Shown in pieces: positions 1-5,667 of a stretch of DNA of 16,936 bases. The DNA comes from Myxococcales bacterium (GTDB taxonomy: Bacteria > Myxococcota > Myxococcia > Myxococcales > Myxococcaceae). The position numbers and the translations under genes are program-made. The stretch is from assembly GCA_003153055.1 (NCBI GenBank), contig PMBV01000379.1, positions 1 to 16,936 of the forward strand. The letters run 5' to 3'. Numbering within the stretch: the stretch's first letter is position 1; each line of letters begins with the position of its first letter. The notes below the pieces were generated by a model that saw only the letters and a program-made list of their open reading frames with translations, had not been told where the DNA came from and did no database searches.

Positions 1-890
1 GCCTCGACGAGGTGGTGAACTACTCGTTCGTCGCCCCGGCGGAGCTGGCGGCCTTCCAGGCCGAGAAGGGCGCCATCGCGGTGGCCAACCCGCTCTCGGT
101 CGAGCAGTCGGTCATGCGCACCACGCTCTTCGCCAGTCTCGTGCCCAACGTGGCGCGTTCGGCGCGTCACCAGGCGCAGGGCGTGCGGTTCTACGAGCTG
201 GCCCGCAGCTACCGGCCCCATGAGGGGGGCGGGGTGAAGGGCAAGCCGGTGGCCTCGGAGGTCCTCGAACTCGCCGGCGCCCTCTGGGGCGTGCGTGACG
301 GTGCGCGTTCGTGGACCGGCAAAGAGGCGGTGGTCGATTTCTACGACGCCCGCGCTGCGGTCGACGCGGTGCTCGATTCGCTCCACATCACCGGCGCGCG
401 CTACGAGCCGTTGGAGTCGCCCTGGTATCACCCGCGTGCGGCCGCCACCGTGAAGGTCGGCGATCGCGTGCTGGGCACGCTGGGTGAGTTGCATCCCCGG
501 GCGCAGAAGCGGCTCGATGCCCCGGCCGGGGTGTTCCTCTTCCAACTCGACGCGGCGGGGCTGCTGGCCGAGGCGAAGCTCGTTCCGCAGGCGGCTCCGC
601 TCTCGCGGTTTCCCTCGGTGCTGCGCGATCTCGCCGTCGTCGTTCCGACCGAGCTGCCGGCCGAGAAGGTCCGCCTCGTCATCCTCGAGGTGGGCCAGCC
701 GCTCGTCGACCAGGTGCAGGTGTTCGACGTCTACGCGGGGCCGCAGGTGGGGGAGGGGAAGAAGAACCTCGCCTTCGCGCTGCGCTACCGCTCGCCGGAT
801 CGCACCCTCACGGACGCGGAAGTGGCCGACGCTCACCAGAAGATCGTGGCCGAAGTGAGCCAACGTCTGGGTGGGGCGCTGCGAGCGTAA
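1..890 (+). CDS. pheT: Phenylalanyl-tRNA synthetase beta subunit, C-terminal part (5' end outside window)
   Basis: The reading frame is already open at base 3 ([10 protein letters not shown]), so the gene enters the window from the left and only about the last 296 residues are present. PheT is the beta subunit of the heterotetrameric cytoplasmic enzyme that charges tRNA-Phe. Visible landmarks are the core-domain signature [14 protein letters not shown] (about nt 90-131), a segment resembling the catalytic-like domain ([11 protein letters not shown], then LGTLGELHP), and a C-terminal FDX-ACB anticodon-binding domain (about nt 606-885) with [13 protein letters not shown] and the ending [15 protein letters not shown]. 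The TAA stop is at 888-890. The ihfA-like gene follows in the same direction after about 100 bp, matching the common pheST-ihfA order, so co-transcription is likely. Nothing abnormal is seen. Confidence 0.96.
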   Translation, partial: LDEVVNYSFVAPAELAAFQAEKGAIAVANPLSVEQSVMRTTLFASLVPNVARSARHQAQGVRFYELARSYRPHEGGGVKGKPVASEVLELAGALWGVRDGARSWTGKEAVVDFYDARAAVDAVLDSLHITGARYEPLESPWYHPRAAATVKVGDRVLGTLGELHPRAQKRLDAPAGVFLFQLDAAGLLAEAKLVPQAAPLSRFPSVLRDLAVVVPTELPAEKVRLVILEVGQPLVDQVQVFDVYAGPQVGEGKKNLAFALRYRSPDRTLTDAEVADAHQKIVAEVSQRLGGALRA

Positions 891-891
891 A

Positions 892-932
892 AGGCCGATT
901 TTCCGGCCTGGGACTCAAGTCTGCGGGGTCCC
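892..932 (+). other. Two small hairpins between pheT and ihfA
   Basis: Directly after the pheT stop, AGGCCG (892-897) pairs with CGGCCT (904-909) around a 6-nt loop. GGGAC (910-914) then pairs with GTCCC (928-932). Neither stem is followed by a T-run, so they could be an attenuator or a weak stop between pheT and ihfA rather than a clear intrinsic terminator. No convincing promoter for ihfA was found in the remaining spacer. Confidence 0.25.
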
Positions 933-994
933 GTAAAAGCATAGTGATGTCGGCATGTTGACTTAGGCGTTCCGAGAGGTACGCTTTGGGTCCT

Positions 995-1357
995 ATGACC
1001 AAAGCGGACATCATCGAGAGCGTCTACGAGAAGGTGGGCTTCTCGAAGAAAGAGTCGGCGGAGCTTGTCGAGCTGGTCTTCGACACGCTCAAGGAGACGT
1101 TGGAGCGCGGGGACAAGGTGAAGATCTCCGGCTTCGGCAACTTCCAACCTCGCTACAAGCGGGCGAGGCCAGGCCGGAATCCGCAGAGTGGGCAGCCCAT
1201 CGAGATCACCGCTCGGCGAGTGGTGAAGTTCGTCCCGAGCCAGGTGCTCAAGGCAGACCTCAACGACGGGTACGTGCCCGAGGACGAGCTCTCGGCCGAA
1301 GACGAGGACGCCGGTATGGAGGCGCCCGACACCGACGATGATGACGACAAGGAGTAA
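995..1357 (+). CDS. ihfA: Integration host factor alpha-like DNA-bending protein (HU/IHF family)
   Basis: From ATG 995 this encodes 120 residues. The HU/IHF fold occupies about residues 1-92: [20 protein letters not shown], the KISGFGNFQ strand, and the DNA-binding arm [14 protein letters not shown] ending in [14 protein letters not shown]. The proline in the arm tip is the residue that intercalates into the minor groove in this family. IHF bends DNA in nucleoid organisation, transcription and recombination, usually as a heterodimer. The position behind pheT supports the alpha name. The last 25 or so residues form an unusual acidic tail ([12 protein letters not shown], later TDDDDDKE) beyond the usual family length. 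Start choice is uncertain: GAGAGG at 974-979 is 15 nt from ATG 995 but only 6 nt from an in-frame TTG at 986, which would add three residues (M-G-P). Confidence 0.9.
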   Translation: MTKADIIESVYEKVGFSKKESAELVELVFDTLKETLERGDKVKISGFGNFQPRYKRARPGRNPQSGQPIEITARRVVKFVPSQVLKADLNDGYVPEDELSAEDEDAGMEAPDTDDDDDKE

Positions 1358-1375
1358 GACGGACGAAGTGCTTGC

Positions 1376-1404
1376 TTGACCACTGAGAGTCAGGCGGGCA
1401 TAAG
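1376..1404 (+). promoter_or_regulatory. Sigma-70-type promoter for tRNA-Pro
   Basis: TTGACC at 1376-1381 and CATAAG at 1399-1404 are separated by exactly 17 bp, matching five of six and four of six consensus positions. The tRNA begins 26 bp downstream. The stretch after the -10 box (ACGCCGCGTCG) is GC-rich, the kind of discriminator associated with stringent control of stable RNA genes in well-studied bacteria. Confidence 0.65.
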
Positions 1405-1428
1405 ACGCCGCGTCGACGCAGTGAGTTT

Positions 1429-1507
<79 letters not shown>

Positions 1508-1510
1508 TTT

Positions 1511-1565
1511 GAAGGGCCTGATTCGCAAGGGGAAACCCGAGTGAGTCAGGCCCTTCGTGTTTCTC
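1511..1565 (+). terminator. Hairpin terminator behind tRNA-Pro
   Basis: GAAGGGCCTGA (1511-1521) pairs perfectly with TCAGGCCCTTC (1546-1556). The stem can be lengthened by three more pairs, one of them G-T, giving about 14 bp, and is followed by the weak T-rich run GTGTTTCT. The loop is long, about 18-24 nt. The right arm and tail (1547-1564) recur at 2767-2784, at the other edge of the accessory islet. Confidence 0.6.
1547..1564 (+). repeat. Left copy of 18-nt direct repeat flanking the islet
   Basis: CAGGCCCTTCGTGTTTCT here matches CAGGGCCTTCGTGTTTCT at 2767-2784 at 17 of 18 positions, with a run of 13 identical bases (1552-1564). This copy overlaps the tRNA-Pro terminator. The two copies bracket about 1.2 kb of decayed accessory DNA, so they could be a target-site or attachment-type duplication. 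A shared terminator-like sequence arising by chance is also possible. Confidence 0.4.
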
Positions 1566-1885
1566 CTCCGCGCAGGTCCGCACCACCGGCGCACCTTGGC
1601 TGAGGGCCACAGCTTCATGCAGCCGTTGGGGCATCGCCGGGCGGAGTCGTCGGCGTGGCTCTCGACGTGGCCGCACTTGCGGCACTTGTGGACCCATCCG
1701 GTCACGAGCCCAGCTCGGGCCATGGCACTGGCCTTTGCCCTGGCGGCGGCGGACGCTGGTGTCTCTTGGCTCGAAAGGCCCGAGTACGAAGAATCGGAGA
1801 TCCGATGTGCCCAGCCGATTGCGGAGGGCTCTCGCAACGTCCGTGGGCTCCAGGTCGTCCACGGCGCAGTAGATGCGGCGGAACG
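1566..1885 (-). pseudogene. Decayed zinc-ribbon ORF
   Basis: A minus-strand frame beginning at ATG 1723 reads [20 protein letters not shown] and continues with [17 protein letters not shown]. This gives a C-x2-C and C-x3-C pair that would fit a small zinc ribbon, with strongly GC-biased third positions as in real genes. The frame then runs without a stop through the terminator and the antisense of tRNA-Pro, so its natural 3' end is missing near 1565, where the direct repeat lies. Upstream, a different minus frame holds another gene-like stretch, [20 protein letters not shown] (about 1885-1810), suggesting a frameshift or two fused remnants. The function is not recognised. It may equally be spurious. 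Confidence 0.3.
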
Positions 1886-2155
1886 GATTTTCGGCCCCGC
1901 CCCGGCTCGTCGAGCGTGGAGCGCTCCCAGCAGGGCGCGATGTGCGATGTGCGAAGTGTCCCCGGGCGATCCTCTGTGACCAGCTTGCCGCGCGGGCACG
2001 AGTCGTCGCTTCTGTTGGCCTCGGGCGAAAGAAGCGAAGCCCTGCTTCGGCCCTTGAGGGCGCATGGGCTGGGTAGACTGAGGCAGCCAAGCAGACACGG
2101 AGGCCGTGCGGCTCAGGCTGAAGCGTGGGTCAGAATCTGGTACCATGGTTGGGCC
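1886..2155. other. Intergenic part of the islet, no gene seen
   Basis: Open frames here lack family resemblance and consistent codon bias. Small structures are present: three head-to-tail 7-nt units (GCGATGT, GCGATGT, GCGAAGT at 1937-1957) and two adjacent hairpins, CGAAGC/GCTTCG (2035-2049) and GCCC/GGGC (2050-2061). No clear promoter for the antitoxin was found. Confidence 0.4.
2138..2149 (+). promoter_or_regulatory. Overlapping palindromes before the antitoxin gene
   Basis: TGGTACCA (2138-2145) and ACCATGGT (2142-2149) are two overlapping 8-bp palindromes ending 6 nt before the antitoxin start. Phd/YefM antitoxins commonly repress their own operon by binding short palindromes next to the start, so this is a candidate operator. 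No Shine-Dalgarno sequence is visible in the same stretch. Confidence 0.3.
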
Positions 2156-2419
2156 ATGAGCTCGCGCACCGTCTCCCACGTGAAGGCTCACCTCGCGGAG
2201 GTCATCGAAGCAGCGAGGGAGTCAGGCGAAGCCATCACCATCACCCAGAATGGGGAGGGCACGGCCGTGCTGCAGGATGTCGCCTCCTACGAGGCCATGC
2301 GGCGGTCGCTGGCAATGTTGAAGCTGGTGGCCCAAGGAGAGCGCGACCTGGCGCGGGGACGGTCCATCTCGCAGCAGCGTGTCTTCAGCGCCCTCCGCCA
2401 GCGGCTCGCTGCGCGGTGA
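2156..2419 (+). CDS. Phd/YefM-family antitoxin
   Basis: An 87-residue product from ATG 2156. The N-terminal half has the Phd/YefM pattern: [20 protein letters not shown], then [20 protein letters not shown], corresponding to the family's dimerising DNA-binding domain. The C-terminal half (residues 50-87) is the variable part that normally wraps the toxin. The partner gene starts inside this stop codon (GTGA, 2416-2419), the coupled arrangement usual for these pairs. ParE/RelE toxins act on gyrase or ribosome-bound mRNA, and the antitoxin neutralises them and autoregulates the operon. The gene appears intact, although its toxin is not. No good ribosome-binding site was seen. Confidence 0.85.
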   Translation: MSSRTVSHVKAHLAEVIEAARESGEAITITQNGEGTAVLQDVASYEAMRRSLAMLKLVAQGERDLARGRSISQQRVFSALRQRLAAR

Positions 2420-2746
2420 AGCGCTACTCGGTGCGCTGGGCGTCCGTGGCCCGCGACGACCTGACTTGCATCATTGACTACATCGCGGCCGAGAACCCCA
2501 TCAACGCCCTCAAGGTGGCCGACCGCATCGAGGCACTGGCTCGCTCCCTGGAGCAGTTCCCGAGGCGAGGCCACGCGGTGCCAGAACTGGCCCGGCAAGG
2601 GATTCAGTCATGGCTCGAGCTCAGCACTTCCGCCGTGGCGCCTCATCTACCGAATCGAAGGCCGGCGCGTTGAGGTCGCAGCGCTCATCGATGGCCGCCG
2701 AAATCTCGAAGAGTTGCTTTTCGAACGCCTCATGCGGCTCGATTGA
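2416..2746 (+). pseudogene. ParE/RelE-superfamily toxin, frameshifted
   Basis: GTG 2416 overlaps the antitoxin stop by 4 nt. The first frame gives a typical ParE start ([20 protein letters not shown], later IEALARSLEQFPRRGHAVPE) up to WLELST. The family's C-terminal core follows in the next frame: PPWRLIYRIEGRRVEVAALI, then DGRRNLEELLFERLMRLD with a stop at 2744-2746. Removing one T of the pair at 2628-2629 would join the two parts into a normal product of about 109 residues. As it stands translation ends at 2673 with an 85-residue truncated protein. The missing strand and helix carry conserved ParE residues, so the toxin is probably dead. A sequencing or assembly error at the TT is the main alternative. 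Confidence 0.8.
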
Positions 2747-2754
2747 CCGTCAGT

Positions 2755-2784
2755 GGCCCAAGGAGCCAGGGCCTTCGTGTTTCT
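2755..2784 (+). repeat. Right copy of the direct repeat with a small hairpin
   Basis: CAGGGCCTTCGTGTTTCT at 2767-2784 is the partner of 1547-1564. Here GGCCC (2755-2759) can pair with GGGCC (2769-2773) and is followed by TTCGTGTTTCT, so the segment may act as a weak terminator between the toxin gene and the convergent response-regulator gene, whose stop lies at 2783. Confidence 0.4.
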
Positions 2785-4171
2785 ATCGAGGCCCGCGGCC
2801 GTCTCCAGGCGTGCCGGAGTCACCCGAGCCCAGCTTTCGCCACAGGGTCTTGCGGTCGATGCCGAGGATCCTCGCTGCCAGGGTGCGATTCTTTCCGGTC
2901 GCCTCGAGCACCCGCTCGATGTGGCGCCGCTCCACCGCGTCGAGCGTCTCGAGCTCCGCCGCGTCGCTCACCTCGAGCACCGCCGCCGGCCGAGACCACT
3001 GCTTCACCTTGTCGGGCAGATCGTCCTCCTGGATCTCCTCGAACTGGGCGAAGGCCACCGCTCGCTCCATGTAGTTTCGCAGCTCGCGGACATTGCCGGG
3101 CCACGTCCACCCCAAGAGCTTTCCCGCGGCTCGAGGCGAAATGCCCTTCACCCGCTTGCCCGACTTCTCGGCGAACAGGCTCAAGAAGTGCTGTGCGAGC
3201 AAGAGCACGTCGTTGCCGCGCAGCCGCAGCGGGGGCAACTCGAACGCCAGCACGTTGAGCCGAAAGAAGAGGTCTTCACGAAACCGGCCCCGCTCGACCT
3301 CGGTCTCGAGGTCTCGATTCGTGGCGGCGACCACCCGGGCATCGAAGGGTATTTCGTGCTCGGCGCCGACCGGTCTCACCGTTCGTTCCTGGAGCGCCCG
3401 CAGCAGCTTCGGCTGCAACGCCGCGGGCAGCTCGCCCACCTCGTCGAGGTAGATCGTTCCGCCCTGGGCCTGGAGAAAGAGCCCCGTGCGGTTGGCGCGG
3501 GCGTCGGCGAAGGCACCGGCCACGTGCCCGAACAGCTCGCTCTCGAGGAGGGGCTCGGGCATGGCGGCGCAGTTCACCGCCACGAAGGGGCCCCCTCGGC
3601 GCCGAGACTGCTCGTGGAGGTGGCGGGCGAGCACCTCCTTGCCGGTGCCCGACTCTCCCGTGATGAGAACCGTCGCGTCCGCATCGGAGACCCGGGCCGC
3701 GAGCTGCAACAGCCGGGTGAACGCCGGGCTGCTCCCCAACAGCGTCGACGAGGGCCGTGCGGCGGCGACCGCCTCGCGCAGGCGCTTCACCTCCGACGAG
3801 AGGCGGTGGTGCTGAATCGCCCGCTCCAGCGTGATGACCAGTGCGTCGACCTCGACGGGCTTCGTCACGAAATCGTAGGCCCCGGCCCGCATGGCCTCGA
3901 TGGCCGTCTCCATGCTGCCGAACGCGGTGATCACCACCACCGGGAGGTCGGGCCGCATGGCTGCCACCCTGGTGCACAGGTCGGTGCCCGAGAGGCCCGG
4001 CATTCGCACGTCGGTGAGCAGGACCTCGACGGTCGAGTCGGCCGAGACCGTGGCCAGCGCCTCGTCGGCGTTCCGGCACCACCGGGTGCGGAAGTCCCGA
4101 CGCTCGAGGCTCTTGGTGAGGAGCTCTCCCCACGCTGAATCGTCTTCTGCCAGTACGAGTCGCCCTCTCAT
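2783..4171 (-). CDS. NtrC-family sigma-54-dependent response regulator with altered GAFTGA loop
   Basis: 462 residues from ATG 4171 (an in-frame TTG at 4177 overlaps the kinase stop). Domains in order: receiver (about 1-120) with acidic pocket E9-D10-D11, phosphoacceptor D54, T82 and K104; AAA+ sigma-54 activator domain (about 143-365) with Walker A GESGTGKE (172-179) and Walker B GGTIYLDE (237-244); Fis-type helix-turn-helix (about 410-450, NRTLAARILGIDRKTLWRKL). Such proteins are phosphorylated by a partner kinase, oligomerise at enhancers and remodel sigma-54 RNA polymerase. The sigma-54-contacting loop, normally GAFTGA, reads GAFADA (219-224), so the conserved Thr is Ala. Contact may be weakened or lost, or the protein may have a sigma-54-independent role. 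It lies 2 nt after the histidine kinase, its evident partner. Confidence 0.93.
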   Translation of the reverse strand: MRGRLVLAEDDSAWGELLTKSLERRDFRTRWCRNADEALATVSADSTVEVLLTDVRMPGLSGTDLCTRVAAMRPDLPVVVITAFGSMETAIEAMRAGAYDFVTKPVEVDALVITLERAIQHHRLSSEVKRLREAVAAARPSSTLLGSSPAFTRLLQLAARVSDADATVLITGESGTGKEVLARHLHEQSRRRGGPFVAVNCAAMPEPLLESELFGHVAGAFADARANRTGLFLQAQGGTIYLDEVGELPAALQPKLLRALQERTVRPVGAEHEIPFDARVVAATNRDLETEVERGRFREDLFFRLNVLAFELPPLRLRGNDVLLLAQHFLSLFAEKSGKRVKGISPRAAGKLLGWTWPGNVRELRNYMERAVAFAQFEEIQEDDLPDKVKQWSRPAAVLEVSDAAELETLDAVERRHIERVLEATGKNRTLAARILGIDRKTLWRKLGSGDSGTPGDGRGPR

Positions 4172-4173
4172 GG

Positions 4174-5586
4174 TCAACCCGGTAGATAAACGGCGAAGTC
4201 ACTGCCGGCGCCCAATTCCGACCTCGCCTCGATCCAGCCTCCGTGGTCGCTGACCATGCTCCAGCTGACCGATAGACCGAGCCCGCTCCCCTCACCGACG
4301 TCCTTGGTGGTGAAGAACGGTTCGAAGACACGATGAATGATCTCTGGTGCGATGCCCATGCCGTGGTCCCTCACGTGAATCACCACCCACTTGCGCGCTG
4401 CTCTGTCGGGGTCGACGTCCGCGGGTGGGGGGCGCTCCTCCCGCTCGACCGCCAGCTCGATGGTGCCGCCCCCCTTCATCGACTGCATGCCGTTCATGAC
4501 GAGGTTGGTGAGCACCTGCTGAACCTGAACCGCGTCGACCGACACGACGCAGCGGTCGCTCCGATGGTGCACGAGCGTGAGGTTGCGCTGCGAGGCCAGC
4601 GTGCCGACCAGCGTCACCGTCGTCTCGATGAGCGTGTTCACGTCGACCTCGGCTCGTTGCGGTGACCGCCTCCGGGCGAAGTCGACCAGCTGGCGAATGA
4701 TGTGGGTCATCGCCGCCGCCTCGTCGGCCACGATCCGCCCACCCTTCCGCGCCTCGTCGTTCTCCGCTTCACCGGAGGCGATCATCCGCCCCCAGGTGCC
4801 CACGACCGAGAGCGGCGTGCCCAGCTCGTGCGCGATGCCGGCGGCCAGCTTCCCGACCGTGGTGAGTCGCTCGGCATGGTGCATTCGCTCCTCCGCGGCG
4901 TGGCGCTGTTCCTCCTGGAGCCGCACGCCCTCCCGAGCCACCAACAGTGCGTGGGCCATCGAGTCGAGCTGGCGGCCGAGCTCTCCCAGCTCGTTGTCGC
5001 TCGTCACATCGGAGCGGGCGCTGAAGTCGCCTTCTCCGACCCGGTGCGCGAACGCCACCAGCCGCTCGACCGGCTCGCCAATGAGGCGCCGCCCCGTCAC
5101 CAGCGCGATGGCCAGGAACATGACCAGCAGCGCGACCGCCGAGATGAGCCCGGTGGCCAAGAGCCCCTTCACCCATTGGTAGTGCGCCGAGATCGATTCA
5201 CGCAGTTCGACCCAGGTCGGCTCCTTCACCCCCACGGTCGCCCATGAGCCGCGGTACCCATCTTTCTCGAAGCTCGTGAAGCCGGTGCGCTCCAGACGCT
5301 CTCGCTGCTCGGCCGTCAGGTCCGAGAGCCCTTCGGGGCCGTGGAGCGCCACCAGGAGGCCATTTCGTCTCAACCGGCCGATCATCGCCGTCGCCTCGGA
5401 TCGGTCGTGGTTGGTCCACATGTCCACGATGGTCGAGTCGAGCACCGCGATGATGCTGCGATGGTCGTTCTCCATGTCTTCGCCCAGGTAACTCAGCTCA
5501 GCGAAGGTCAGCACCGCCATCAGCCCGGCCATCACCCCCAGCGCGACCAGGCCGAGGCGCAAGGTGATGGTTCTGGCGACCTTCAT
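4174..5586 (-). CDS. Membrane sensor histidine kinase
   Basis: 470 residues from ATG 5586; a TTG at 5595 is an alternative, and GGAG sits only 3 nt before the ATG. Layout: transmembrane helix (about 9-28), periplasmic sensor of about 110 residues with no recognised fold, second transmembrane helix (about 142-164), HAMP (about 165-218), coiled linker, then the HisKA dimerisation domain with AAGIAHELGTPLS, phospho-accepting H253. The ATPase domain has an N-box (LVMNGMQS, N365, with Gly where Ala is usual), G1 RDHGMGI (406-412), F-box FEPFFTTK and G2 GSGLGLSVS (from 433). All core catalytic motifs are present, so it should autophosphorylate and pass phosphate to D54 of the regulator that follows. 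The stimulus is unknown. The cysteine-rich lipoprotein just upstream is a possible envelope partner. Confidence 0.93.
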   Translation of the reverse strand: MKVARTITLRLGLVALGVMAGLMAVLTFAELSYLGEDMENDHRSIIAVLDSTIVDMWTNHDRSEATAMIGRLRRNGLLVALHGPEGLSDLTAEQRERLERTGFTSFEKDGYRGSWATVGVKEPTWVELRESISAHYQWVKGLLATGLISAVALLVMFLAIALVTGRRLIGEPVERLVAFAHRVGEGDFSARSDVTSDNELGELGRQLDSMAHALLVAREGVRLQEEQRHAAEERMHHAERLTTVGKLAAGIAHELGTPLSVVGTWGRMIASGEAENDEARKGGRIVADEAAAMTHIIRQLVDFARRRSPQRAEVDVNTLIETTVTLVGTLASQRNLTLVHHRSDRCVVSVDAVQVQQVLTNLVMNGMQSMKGGGTIELAVEREERPPPADVDPDRAARKWVVIHVRDHGMGIAPEIIHRVFEPFFTTKDVGEGSGLGLSVSWSMVSDHGGWIEARSELGAGSDFAVYLPG

Positions 5587-5598
5587 GATCTCCAAGGT

Positions 5599-5642
5599 GT
5601 GCCACGTTTCTTTCGCGCGCAGAAGCGCTCGTGGCGTGGCAC
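5599..5642 (-). repeat. Inverted repeat in the 5' region of the histidine kinase
   Basis: GTGCCACG (5599-5606) and CGTGGCAC (5635-5642) form a perfect 8-bp inverted repeat within the 81-bp gap between the lipoprotein stop and the kinase start. Within the loop, GCGC-TTCT-GCGC can form a further small stem. There is no T-run. It could be a partial terminator, a repressor site, or an mRNA structure beside the kinase start. Confidence 0.4.
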
Positions 5643-5667
5643 GTGAGATGGGGCGATCTGCCTCGAC

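Noticed and set aside
1724..1742. Sigma-54 -24/-12 promoter-like sequence TGGCACTGGCCTTTGC
   Set aside because: The GG to GC spacing is 11 instead of 10 bases and no suitable gene start follows.
2753..4138. Plus-strand ORF (461 aa) opposite the response regulator
   Set aside because: It is the high-GC shadow of the NtrC-type gene on the other strand, which has full domain motifs.
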